Assembly (NCBI GenBank): GCA_014621425.1
Contig: JAANBB010000776.1
Location: 1-10,984, forward strand
DNA: 10,984 nucleotides
Origin: Cylindrodendrum hubeiense
Lineage: Eukaryota; Ascomycota; Sordariomycetes; Hypocreales; Nectriaceae
Reading direction: 5' to 3'
Both the position numbers and the translations under genes were made by a program. The notes beneath the pieces are model-generated. The model was not told where the DNA came from. It made no database searches and was given only the letters and a program-made list of their open reading frames with translations. Within the stretch, counting starts at the first letter, position 1. Each line of letters opens with the position of its first letter. Below, in pieces: positions 1-8,655 of the stretch.

Positions 1-9
1 GCCACCGTC

Positions 10-29
10 CCAAGGCCAAGGCCAAGGCC
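10..29. repeat. 6-bp tandem repeat CCAAGG, 3.3 copies
   Basis: Three exact CCAAGG units (10-15, 16-21, 22-27) and a partial fourth lie at the left edge of the window, in sequence with no gene assigned. Confidence 0.85.
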
Positions 30-290
30 CACCGCCCCCGGCTGCTTCTATTACTGTAATTGCCCTGCCCTACTCTGCCCTGTTCCCCACCCCCGGTCCG
101 TCTATTTTCAGACCGGTTGAAACAAACGAAACGAAACGCCAGACACACGCTCGCTCGTAGATGACGCTCCAGCTCACCTGCGAAACAGCACATCGCAGCA
201 CGACACATTGCGACACGATATGACACGACACAGCTGAGACCGACAGCTCAACGCCCACTGCCCCCCGCACCCGGGCAGACCCGAGTATGA

Positions 291-330
291 ATCAGACGGT
301 CACCATCAGACAGTCGCCATCAGATCATGA
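291..330. repeat. 14-bp imperfect tandem repeat, about 2.5 copies
   Basis: ATCAGACGGTCACC (291-304) is followed by ATCAGACAGTCGCC (305-318) and a partial third copy starting ATCAGATCAT (319). The two full copies differ at two positions. Confidence 0.75.
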
Positions 331-469
331 GGTAGATCGCCACAGGCACCCCGAAAAAAGAAAAGAAAGCGGCCTTGAAACATGACAGCCAGCCTCGGTA
401 TCGCATCTCTCCATCGCAAACGAAATCAAGGCAACTTCCGCTGTGACTGCTCGTCCGAGTCCGACCGCG

Positions 470-510
470 CTTCGTACTTCGTACTTCGTACTCCGTACGC
501 CGTATCCGTA
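470..510. repeat. 7-bp tandem array, CTTCGTA type
   Basis: Six units in a row: three of CTTCGTA (the first begins at 470), one CTCCGTA, one CGCCGTA and a shortened TCCGTA. The array decays from left to right. TACTTCGTA and TACTCCGTA runs are a familiar sight between genes in sordariomycetes. Single related words (TACTCCGT, ACTCCGTAC) recur near 7918 and 7950. Confidence 0.9.
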
Positions 511-1071
511 GCTTCTAAACTTAACTCCCCGACCATTGCTACGTAACATTGGTGATTCAACTCTACTGGCTCGGCGCCGGGCCCTCAGCCACCGCTCATT
601 TAACCCAGAAGGGGGGTGTGGCCGAACCGGGCCCGGAGCCGAAAGGTCGGGGGCTCCAAGCTCTTGTTCCTTAGTCCGGGCCTCGATCGGCCCTAACGCC
701 TTCGCACGTAGCGCCGTCTGTACCTTATTGGAAAGGGCCAAGGGAACACGGGATGTGCAATTTGGCCAGTACGAAGAATTGCGGCGCGGATATAATGGCA
801 TCCGTGGGCGGACTTGGGAAGCGTGCCCCCAACGGAGCCGCTGGCGGCAGTCTACTGCGCAGCAGGCATAGCAGGCGACCTAGCTTGCCCCCCTCGCCTG
901 CGCACCTGGGATTTGGGTATTTGTGTCTTGGGCACCGAGCGAGATGGGATCTCGGCCGCAGCAAAAGGAAAGGGGTAGAACCTGACGATTTAGAATTTTG
1001 CGGCGCTGTGAAGTGGCGGCAAGACTGTAAGACATGGACGCGAGCATTCCAGCCAAAATTGGGGGAGCAGT

Positions 1072-1087
1072 GTGAGAGTGTGAGAGT
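1072..1087. repeat. 8-bp direct tandem duplication GTGAGAGT
   Basis: Two exact copies of GTGAGAGT lie side by side (1072-1079 and 1080-1087). Confidence 0.85.
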
Positions 1088-2321
1088 GACAGCCAGCCCA
1101 GATCCGGGACCAACACTGAGAGACAGGAGCTGCGAGCTAATAGACCAGTCATCCAATCGCGCGCTGGGCGTTTGCGGGTCGAGCAGCCTGGGGCTTGAGG
1201 GCCTGGAGGACGGGAATTGGTGGGAAGCGCAAGACTCCGTTCTGTCTCATCGGCTATCCTTACTAAGACAAGCAGCATTGTCGCGATGCCATCACCTGCA
1301 CCTTGGGGTTGGCTCGACTGGCTGGAGCCGGCAATGGGGACCTAGCCTCTAGGTTGCAGCGTGCCGTTGCATCGTGCAGATGGCGCGCCCCCAGATGACC
1401 ATCGCACCTGTGCCTGCCGCCAGACGCGCAACATATCGTTTCTCCAGCACATATTGCGCGCAAATGTGACGGGAGACGACGGTTGGACAATGCGCAGATC
1501 AGATAGGCTTCTACTCTGTAGTTATTCTACAGATGACATAGTAAATGCAATTCCCGCCGCGCGGTTGGTCATACATGATGCCATTCCCAGTCCAGTATGG
1601 TCCCTCGGCCCAAATGCTAAATTCCCAATCCCAAATACCCATAGCGCCAAGGCCTGCCCTTCCGCCTTTTCGCCCATGTCCACTATGCGAAACCCAGACC
1701 CAGTCGAGACCATGGAAGAACCCCATCCGTTTGAAGAAGAGGCTCCACTAGATGTGTTTGACCAACACAAAGGAAAGAAAAAAAAACCCTAGGGTGGAGA
1801 ATCATGAAAAAAGCAGGGGCTGTCATGAAGAAAAGAAAGGAAAACAGGGCAGGGTTCCAAGGCCCGATGGCCAAATGGATGATAATGTCCGAGAGAATGG
1901 GAAAGCCAGCAACTGGATGATGCCCCGTGTCCCCATCCCGGATGCAGACTGTCATTCTCGAGAGCAATTTGCGCAGGCGTGTCCTCGCATCGCATCGCAC
2001 GGCAGCATCAACCTATTCCATCCCCACTCGCCTTGCTCGAGTCCCGCGGATGGGAGAGAGGGGCGCGTCTGGACCCCGACCCCCCGACGTCAGCGGCTGC
2101 ATGCACCTTTTTTTTCTTCGAGTAGGTGGTCGTGCAGTCCAAGTTGGCCGCATATTGCGCGCCATAGCCGTCCAATCCGCGCACTGGTGATGGAAAGGAA
2201 GAATTGCCAGATCCCTGACCTTGACGCATAACCGAACGGGGGTTGCGACTAGGGCGGTGCCGCGGTTCATCGCGGATGCGACCTCGTCATGAGTGATGAT
2301 GATCTGATGAGGTCGAGGGCA

Positions 2322-2377
2322 CACAGGACACAAGGCACAGGACACAGGACACAAGGCACAGGACACAAGGCACAAGG
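2322..2377. repeat. heptamer minisatellite, eight 7-bp units of two types
   Basis: Eight exact 7-bp units lie head to tail with no interruption. There are two unit types, A = CACAGGA and B = CACAAGG, in the order A B A A B A B B. The pattern suggests expansion both of single heptamers and of the A-B pair. It lies in non-coding sequence. A minus-strand ORF passing through it reads as a Cys/Pro repeat and is taken as an artefact. Confidence 0.93.
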
Positions 2378-3377
2378 AGTAAGTTAGTGCTGTTGATTCA
2401 ATTTTGGGTTTGGAGCACATGGAATGTCAAGACGGGACCCACACACAAGGCGACGGAATGGCACAGGCACGGAATCAAGAGTCAAAGTAAAAGTGATTTG
2501 GATTCAAATACTGCCGAGGCCACCAATGGGCGTCGGCGGAAGAAAGCCCGTCTCAGGCACTAGGCCGTGGATGCTGAATGCACAGCACAGACCGGTCGCC
2601 GTGAGGCATCCAACGGGGATAGTCAGGGCGCATCCCCTCTGGGGGCCCCGACACATAGAAACATAAGTACATGAAGGTGGAATATGATATGACATTGTAG
2701 GGTGATGAGAGAATAAAAAAATTGTACATGAGGATATAGTGGGTTTGTGGGTGATGGTGATGGGGTCAGGCCTCGATCCGGTAATCCGGTCGAAGGACTC
2801 CCGTGTTGGAACTGCTGGGGCTGTGGTGGTGTTGCTGAGGCAGTGATTGCCGGGTTGAGTCCCGCCTGCGGGTGGCAGCCTGGGAGAGGCTTGGACTGCT
2901 GATCCGGAAGCTGACGAAGCCCTGATCCCGGACATGCCGCGCCCAATCAATCGGGTGCCTGATAATCGACCCAGGCAACGTGCCTTGCGGCGCAAGATGG
3001 TGGCTCCAAGTATTTAAAAATATTCGGATTCGATGCCGTGGGGTTTGGTTGGCCGTGGGTAGCTGGCGAAGTGCTGGCTGGCCGCCTATCCTTCCAGGTG
3101 TAGGTAGGTAGAGGGGTTGAGTGAGCTCTGTCTAGGTCTGAGACTCTAGAGCAAGAGTGCTCCTCGGGGGTTCATCCGTTCATTGAACAGGAGGGGAATG
3201 CGCTCCATGTTGCGCAGGCGCCCGATGCGCCGATGGGGGTTGTTGGTGATGAGTGGGAGATGTTGATGGTGTCCAGTCTATCGAGCCAAGGATGTCGTTG
3301 CAGGTACTCCAAGGTAGGGTGCAAGCGACATGCGAAGGTCGGCTCGATGGAAGTGGCCACCGCGCACGGCGCCTCGT

Positions 3378-3647
3378 TTACTTGTACCCGACCATCTTGG
3401 CACAGCGTTCGCAGTAGTAGAGGTTGTGGGCGATGCGGACCATGCCCATGGCGGTGATGTCGTCGGTGGAGGTGGCCTCGACGGAGCGAGCACATCGCAT
3501 GCAGCGAAGCACCTCGACCGAGGCGATGGGGAGTTGTACGGAGTCCATGCTGTGTCTGTAGCCGGTGGCTGTGGTTGAGTCGGAAGAGAAGTCTGAGTCG
3601 GAGGCGGAAGATGAAGAGTCGTAGTGCTTGCTGCTGGAGGAGGGCAT
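3378..3647 (-). CDS. small serine-rich protein with paired CxxC motifs (putative zinc ribbon), 89 aa, function unknown
   Basis: A single uninterrupted exon of 89 codons runs from ATG (3645-3647) to TAA (3378-3380). Residues 3-27 are mostly Ser, Asp and Thr and look disordered, with acidic Ser-Asp runs that could be casein kinase 2 sites. The C-terminal half holds two knuckles, CMRC (Cys49, Cys52) and CERC (Cys79, Cys82), 26 residues apart, which is the arrangement of a four-cysteine zinc ribbon; zinc binding is inferred. The protein ends in CAKMVGYK. From memory, this tail and the ARSVEATSTDD stretch between the knuckles are typical of a short uncharacterised protein conserved in sordariomycete fungi. 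No signal peptide or membrane segment is visible. The start is chosen because it is the first ATG and sits in a strong eukaryotic context (CCACCATGC on the minus strand); the next Met is residue 34. The gene stands alone, with no close neighbour. I see no catalytic motif, so no molecular function is assigned. Confidence 0.85.
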   Translation of the reverse strand: MPSSSSKHYDSSSSASDSDFSSDSTTATGYRHSMDSVQLPIASVEVLRCMRCARSVEATSTDDITAMGMVRIAHNLYYCERCAKMVGYK

Positions 3648-4045
3648 GGTGGATGTATTATATCTTTTCCACGTCAGGGGACGGGATGGGTTATGGGTGA
3701 TGGACGAGGGATGTGCTGGCTTGGGCGGCTTGGCTGACTAGACCTGGCTTGCGAGAGACCAGGGTGTGCGCTGGATTAAATTGAACAGGGCGAGGACGCA
3801 GCACGGGTCTGCAGGTGGCTGAGGCTTAGTCCGTGTTGGTTGCAGGAGCACTGGGCTGAAGGTGGTTTTCCAACGATGGAAGATTGAAGGGTCCTTGGGG
3901 TCCTTTGGGTCCTGTGGGAACTGGCGTGTATTTTAGGACGTCTTGTGTGTCTTGGGTCAAGGGGGGTGTTGTTGGCGCGGACTGGTCTTGGATGCTGGTT
4001 CAAGTAAAGGTGAAGGGAAGAGAAGATGGAGAAAGGGGGTGAAGC
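3648..4045 (-). promoter_or_regulatory. probable 5' leader and promoter of the CxxC protein gene
   Basis: Read on the minus strand, this stretch has few ATGs near the gene and is rich in C and A. It contains a long pyrimidine-rich block (purines on the plus strand, 4004-4044), as is common upstream of expressed genes in filamentous fungi. A TATA-like TAAAATA lies on the minus strand at 3929-3935, about 285 bases before the ATG. A second AT-rich patch (GATATAATACA, near 3655-3665) is almost next to the start codon and is more likely leader than TATA box. The transcription start cannot be placed from sequence, and a leader intron cannot be excluded. Confidence 0.4.
3891..3918. repeat. imperfect 9-10 bp tandem repeat in the upstream region of the CxxC gene
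   Basis: Three similar units, GTCCTTGGGG, TCCTTTGGG and TCCTGTGGG, lie in a row within the probable leader of the 3378-3647 gene and just on the gene side of the TATA-like element. Confidence 0.6.
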
Positions 4046-4245
4046 GTCCTAGAAGAGGGTCTGTTGTTTTTGTGCTCGGTGCTTGGATCGACTTTGAGTA
4101 CAGTACACAAAGACGTCGAGGGGGAGTGCGCGGCATGTAGTAGGGATCGGCAGCGGTCGTGTCTTAAAGCCAGGGCACGCCCGCCCAGCCAAAAGGCCCA
4201 GGCTGGGGGATGCGAATGTGGGATGGGCGATGGCTTGCGCGGGTC

Positions 4246-4268
4246 GCATGCACCTTTGCATGCACCTT
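4246..4268. repeat. 11-bp direct repeat GCATGCACCTT with a third copy elsewhere
   Basis: GCATGCACCTT occurs at 4246-4256 and 4258-4268, separated by one base. The same word, followed by more T, occurs at 2099-2109. Each copy contains the palindrome GCATGC. Confidence 0.85.
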
Positions 4269-4404
4269 GGCGGAGAGGGCGGAGGCCGACGACGAAGCAT
4301 GGGTGTGCGCGTGCTGTGGGCGTGCGGCGAGCGAAGCCTTGGCGCGGGCGTGTATGGCCGAGTGGATGCAACGTCAAGGTGTACGCCAGGCGAAGGCCGT
4401 CTCT

Positions 4405-4422
4405 CCGTCTCCGTCTCCGTTT
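4405..4422. repeat. 6-bp tandem repeat CCGTCT
   Basis: Two exact CCGTCT units (4405-4410, 4411-4416) are followed by a CCGTTT variant. Another CCGTCT lies just upstream at 4397. Confidence 0.8.
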
Positions 4423-5077
4423 CGAAGCCACGCGTATGCATCTATGCGAAAACGACGACGGGTGCGAGCCGACATGGCTCTCATGGGAGGTCGAGGCGTG
4501 GCCATGTCACCCGGAGTGCTCGTAGTCAGCCGTCAGCCCGTGTCGTTACGCACTTGACATTTCATCCGCTCCCCTGGCGAGCCTGCTGCTGGCCTGGCGC
4601 GTGCTGGGAGAGCCATTCTCCCATTCTACTGGCGGCGCCCGGCTGTTTCGGCGGCGTGGTTTCGGGACCGGCACTCTATCGCTGACGAAGGCAACAAAGG
4701 CCCGGACATAGCACGCGTGTCTAGTTGCCGATGTCCGCTGCAGGCACTGTACTCCCGGAGGACAGCGAATATGCTCGCTGGGGAGGACGGGGCGGCCTTT
4801 GCGGGATGAGCCCTGCTGCACCCGCTAGCAACAAGCTTTCGTCGTCCTGCGAGTTGTTGTTGCTCCGCGATCCTGACTCCGCCTGACGGGAACCTCCCTG
4901 CTGCGCCCAGCCTCGCAATGAGCGAAAGCGCTCCGTCCCGGGCCCTGTGCGCTGCGTCACCTTTGTTTCCGGTGGCTTGGACCTTGCTGCGTTGTCCTTT
5001 GTTGGCGAGGTGAGTCGACGACGGGGGTCCCGCCTTGGGATCGGCCAAAAGAAGAAAGACGGGGTTGAAAGAAGCTG

Positions 5078-5107
5078 CCGGGCTGGCCACGACCGGGCTG
5101 GACATGA
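5078..5107. repeat. 15-bp imperfect tandem duplication
   Basis: CCGGGCTGGCCACGA (5078-5092) is followed directly by CCGGGCTGGACATGA (5093-5107). The copies differ at two positions, and a partial third (CTGGAC) follows. Confidence 0.8.
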
Positions 5108-5238
5108 CTGGACGGGGAAGGGCAGCGCAGCGGCGCAGGGATGACGGGCATCTCGGACTTTGAAAATGGCATTTTGTTTGGGCTTGGCACGCCAGGCGCC
5201 GAACCATGTCCGAAAGCCTTCTCAGCTTCTGTGCAGCA

Positions 5239-5254
5239 GTCGGCGAGTCGGCGA
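5239..5254. repeat. 8-bp tandem duplication GTCGGCGA
   Basis: Two exact units lie at 5239-5246 and 5247-5254, followed by the degenerate GTCTGCGG. Confidence 0.8.
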
Positions 5255-5879
5255 GTCTGCGGCCGTGCCTCGCAATGAAGTGAAGCCGACCAACCCGAGC
5301 CAGAGGTCATCTGCCTCGAGCGGCAAAACATCACGGTGACATGCTGTTGCTCGTCCCGCCGAGCACGCAGATTGGCGGGATCGTACTTGTGCGTGATGGG
5401 GGCTTGGGAGCCTGGGTGCATGTTTCACGCCAACCGCAGCCAACGACATGCCCAAAGGGCCGTCGCAGTCTCGATGTCTCGCCTTTGTGATTTACAGTCG
5501 GTCAAATTCCCACTCGTCGAGGCTGTGCGAGGCCCGCGAATAGGAACCCGGGCAGGACATCCAAACCTAACCTGCGGCAACCTTCTCTCCAGGCTGGTCC
5601 TGTACTCCAGAAAACACCAACGCGTCCCACAGGGCTTCCAGTGCGGCGTGGGTGCCAACCAGGCATCGCTAGAGCCTGAAAGTCTCAGTGTCACCGGGGT
5701 TCCAGCAGGCAGCTTCCCTGCTGGCTGAATGTGCAGGTCTACAGAAACGGAGCCTGACGGGGCCCGACGGGGCTCTGGAGTGCGGATGCTGCCCGGCTTC
5801 TCGGGACGGGCCCTTTCAATGCAACGCCGGCCCACGGACTCTGTCGGTGTCGAGAAGGCTTTTTGTTGATCTAATTAGG

Positions 5880-5900
5880 CCTTGGGCCTTGGGCTTTGGG
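5880..5900. repeat. 7-bp tandem repeat CCTTGGG, three copies
   Basis: CCTTGGG is present twice exactly (5880-5886, 5887-5893) and once as CTTTGGG (5894-5900). Confidence 0.85.
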
Positions 5901-6009
5901 GCGGTTGGACCCTGTTGTGATTGGGCGTTGACAATGAAGGAGCCTTGACCTTGTCTGATGGATCTTGTTTATTGTTGATGAGCGCCTGAATTGTTGGGCT
6001 GGGCTTTAC

Positions 6010-6042
6010 GTAGGTAGGTAGCGTGCTCTGTGCTCTGTGCTC
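6010..6042. repeat. GTAG microsatellite followed by GTGCTCT tandem repeat
   Basis: GTAGGTAGGTAG (6010-6021) is followed by three GTGCTCT units beginning at 6023, the last one shortened. A second TAGGTAGG run lies at about 3100-3113. TAGGTAGG is frequent in intergenic DNA of sordariomycetes. Confidence 0.85.
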
Positions 6043-6361
6043 GCCCTGTGTATAGTACGGTACTGTAGCAGTGAGGCAGTAAAAAGTAATAGGGCCGCAT
6101 ATGATCGGCTGCCTACGTACTATGTATGCACGTCCGCCTGAGGACAGCATTGAATTGAAAGAAGACGTTTGAATACAGGTATCATGAACCAATAACGCGT
6201 TACGGATCCGCGCATAAATGGTCAAGATGAAGTCAATGGCTCCGGGACATTGAAAAACACTATTCAAGGTGGTCTATGCCCAATGGCTAGTTATGCGACC
6301 TTTGGGCGAGCCACGGGTGGACTCGAGGTTGGTTGGCGATGTATTTCTTTTACTCAAGTTG

Positions 6362-6389
6362 GACGCTTAGACGCTTAGACGCTTAGACG
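6362..6389. repeat. 8-bp tandem repeat GACGCTTA, 3.5 copies
   Basis: Three exact GACGCTTA units (6362-6385) and a half unit GACG (6386-6389). It sits immediately before a GGAT microsatellite. Confidence 0.93.
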
Positions 6390-6394
6390 GGGAG

Positions 6395-6410
6395 GGATGG
6401 ATGGATGGAT
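6395..6410. repeat. (GGAT)4 microsatellite
   Basis: Four exact GGAT units, five bases after the GACGCTTA array. Confidence 0.9.
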
Positions 6411-6889
6411 GAGGATGGGTCCAAAGTTTGATAACCACACGGCCGTGGCTGCTGTCAAGTGATGACTCACCGCGCCCTGCTGACTCTGACGGCCAGGCAC
6501 ACCAAACGGAGGGCTGGATTGCTGCATGTCCGGGGAGTAGCACCGGCGGACATATGCACTACTCGGGGCCTCAGAACGGAGTTGTCGGGGGTAAAGAGGC
6601 GTAGATACGGCGAGGATGCGAAATGGAAGGCTGGACGGACAAGACGGACGGGGACAGGGCCCGTCTCCCGCCATCTGGCTGGCGCCCTGTAATTGGCCCC
6701 CTAAGCTGCTGCCTCTGGCCGCTGGCTGCTGGCTGTTCACTGCGCCTGCCACCTGGAGCCCCAGGGTCCAGGCTGTCCCAGGGCCCTCCAGGCTCCAAGG
6801 CCCATCACTGCCCAGGCCCCTTGTTTCGTTCGGCGGTTTGAGGTTCAAGGCCATGGCCCGGGACGGCCTAGCTCCATCGGCGACTCCTG

Positions 6890-7529
6890 ATGACCCTGCC
6901 AATTTCCGATACTCAGCTCCCCGGAATAGCAGCTCGCTTCCCCCCATGCCCACGCTGGGTGGCGGATGATATGATGACAGCAGCGCACGAAGCCACTGTA
7001 TTCAACACCCTCAGTTTGTTACCGTGGGTGTTCGTTGGCTCGCTGGTGCGACGGGCCCCCTCCCTCTATCCTCGACGTGCTGCGCTGTCAGAGAAGCCCC
7101 CGACGATGGATTCGGACACGAAGGACTATTTTGGGCTGGCGACGACGTGGTAAGCACTCAGCCTTCTCGTCGTGCATCTGCAATGTCCCGAAAGAACGAA
7201 GCCCCTTGGTGTTTTGGACACATGCGGAGATTCCATGGAATTCTCGTGGAATGGCCAGATGCCACCCTACCCCGGGCCTGAACTCCCGGCTCCCGTTGCT
7301 GCAGAGGCAGGTTTTGTGCCGACATTGACGTCTACGACTTCTTCACCGGCCCCTTTGGCCTACCTTGGCTGCCCTGTAATCTACAAGATCTCGATCGATA
7401 CCGCATCGATGTCAATGAATGACACACGACAGACACCCGCTCCCATCATGTCGCGTCATGCTCTCCTCTCCACTGACCAAGGCCGTGGATGCAGTTGTCT
7501 GCAACAGCGTGCAGCAGCTGGGTGTTTAG
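6890..7529 (+). CDS. possible three-exon small gene, product unrecognised
   Basis: Proposed exons are 6890-7149, 7311-7375 and 7495-7529, giving 119 residues. Frame 2 is open from ATG 6890 (alternative starts at 6971, 6974 and 7106) and ends exactly at a GTAAGC donor (7150). Splicing to the AG at 7309-7310 joins TG to G, making a Trp codon and continuing into a segment with strongly C-ending codons (ADIDVYDFFTGPFGLPWLP). A GTAATC donor at 7376 and the acceptor at 7494, preceded by CACTGAC 20 or so bases upstream, keep the frame and give the ending FVCNSVQQLGV before TAG 7527-7529. Intron lengths would be 161 and 119 bases, normal for these fungi. If the second intron is not used, the frame stops at TGA 7420-7422. 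Residues near 28-48 (VFNTLSLLPWVFVGSLV) are hydrophobic and could be a membrane segment if an upstream start is used. I do not recognise the family. The first intron lacks a perfect branch site. It could instead be a relic or chance. Confidence 0.33.
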
Positions 7530-8249
7530 ACAGGCGCTATCTAGACATCCCTTCGTATCATGTCTGTTGGCATCAGATGAGACTTTCGTCATCTCGTTCG
7601 CTCACTGATGCAGGAGTCGCATTCTCGATCTTGATCCGAGGCAATGACGCAATCTTCACCACTATAACCCTCCTACCGAGTACCGTCTTATCGTTTGTTC
7701 CAACCGAGCGCTCATCACAACCCTTCTGGGAAACCCAACTGACATCTCTGACCCTCTGATAAACGCAATCCCACGTGCCAGTCCGTTTGTCGCTGGGCCG
7801 AGTCGCGCATACCTATGGCCCATCCACGGAGATCGTCCGACTCCTCGATCGTGATCGTCGCAACGGACTCTTGGTCTAAGCTGCTGATACACAAAGCCGC
7901 CGAACGTATTGATGCGCGTACTCCGTTGCAGAGAAATAGAGTGTGCGGGACTCCGTACCGATAGTCGTGAACGGTGGGGTTTCCAAGGATTTTGATTGAC
8001 AGATGTGACAGCCGGCCTTGTTTGATGTTCGTCTCGTTCGAATCTTAGCATCAACTGGTATGTTTCGCCTACATCTCGATTGGCCCTCGATGCCTCGATG
8101 GTCTGCGTCACCAAACCGTTTTAAACTGGTGCCAAGGCATTATTCCGTCCTGTGACACGGCTCGGACGCGCGCTCGACTTCACAAGACCAGCCCTAGTGT
8201 TGGGCATTGGCTGGCAAAATCACACACCCTTTCTCCATCGAACTAATAA
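7530..8249. other. no supported gene between the two spliced candidates
   Basis: No frame combines length, start and coding character here. The 7172-7759 plus frame covers part of it but shares no recognised motif. 7662-8114 minus is open for 150 codons without a true ATG evident and reads as chance. This may be 3' untranslated sequence of the 6890-7529 candidate or plain intergenic DNA. Confidence 0.4.
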
Positions 8250-8634
8250 TCTGCCTCTGCCGTCCCTGCTGGTGCTCTGACGCATCGGGGCATTGTTGCG
8301 TCTCGACCGCCAGTTCGTGGGTCGAAACTCTCCTTCAGACAACACCTAATTTGAAGATTTCGATCGAGATCAACGCCACCGCAGACCAGATCCACCTCCC
8401 TAACCTTCATGCCCAGGCACAACCGCAGAATGCTGCCCTATTGTTGGCGAGCTGCGGGGTGACAAAGAGGTTTGCCACTCTGGCCAGGCCGCATTCTTGT
8501 TTCATCTCCACGATGCCACAATCCAATCCCAAGTCCCACCGGAGCCGAGGCCGGGCGACAACTTTCCCAGGGACGAAGCCATTCCATCAGGTGTCAATGG
8601 AGCAGCCTCACCGCTAGAGATAGATCCTCTTTAG
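8250..8634 (+). CDS. possible C-terminal exons of an unidentified gene (incomplete model)
   Basis: The clearest part is 8417-8634, ending at TAG 8632-8634. It is open for 71 codons with about 40 percent of codons starting in G, against under 20 percent in the overlapping 8207-8617 frame, so it reads more like coding sequence than that longer ORF. It has no Met, so it would need an upstream exon. A canonical branch site CTAAC (8400-8404) lies 13 bases before CAG (8414-8416). A GTGGGT donor at 8317 would give a 100-base intron and join, in frame, to 8250-8316, which encodes an Ala/Ser/Val-rich stretch (SASAVPAGALTHRG) resembling the end of a secretion signal. The joined product would be Cys-containing and Pro-rich, as in small secreted fungal proteins; that is inference. 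The upstream segment is closed by TAA 8247-8249 and has no acceptor AG between it and that stop, so no complete gene can be built. A decayed gene is an equally good reading. Confidence 0.25.
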
Positions 8635-8655
8635 GCTGCGATTTTACATGATGTT

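Larger units (their letters stand above)
1..3377. other. intergenic region with short repeats, no supported gene
   Basis: Apart from the repeats listed separately, I see no gene. The longest open frames (753-1352 plus, with an in-frame ATG at 795; 325-801 minus) lie in GC-rich DNA where both strands are open at once, and their translations match nothing I know. 2695-3030 is more AT-rich (for example ATAAAAAAATTG near 2714 and TATTTAAAAATATT near 3010) and could include the 3' end of the transcript from the 3378-3647 gene, but no clear minus-strand AATAAA was found. Confidence 0.5.
4046..6889. other. intergenic region, no supported gene
   Basis: This stretch contains overlapping ORFs on both strands, the longest being 4626-5207 minus (193 codons, true ATG) and 6375-6953 minus (which begins with GTG). 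Neither shows a recognisable domain, a signal peptide, or a codon signal clearly better than its opposite strand. 5880-6400 is lower in GC and rich in short tandem repeats. Confidence 0.45.

Noticed and set aside
325..801. 158-codon minus ORF
   Set aside because: Crosses the CTTCGTA array, which translates as a short tyrosine/arginine repeat, and has no recognisable features.
753..1352. 199-codon plus ORF, in-frame ATG at 795
   Set aside because: Length is within what chance gives in stop-poor GC-rich DNA of this size. The opposite strand is open over the same stretch, and no domain is recognisable.
2013..2420. 135-codon minus ORF with repeating Ser-Cys-Ala-Leu-Cys-Pro motif
   Set aside because: The apparent Cys-rich repeat is just the translation of the heptamer minisatellite at 2322-2377.
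3172..3495. Minus and plus ORFs overlapping the CxxC gene
   Set aside because: These are shadow frames of the 3378-3647 gene. They contain His/Arg-rich readings without conserved features.
4626..5207. 193-codon minus ORF with true ATG and fair codon choice
   Set aside because: No domain or signal peptide, and composition (Ala, Arg, Ser) matches the local base bias. It is the best of the rejected ORFs; homologues or transcripts would revive it.
6375..6953. 192-codon minus ORF
   Set aside because: Starts with GTG, overlaps equally open plus frames, and runs through the GGAT and GACGCTTA repeats at its C-terminus.
8207..8617. 136-codon plus ORF
   Set aside because: Starts with TTG, and has a much poorer G-first codon signal than the overlapping frame that ends at 8632-8634.
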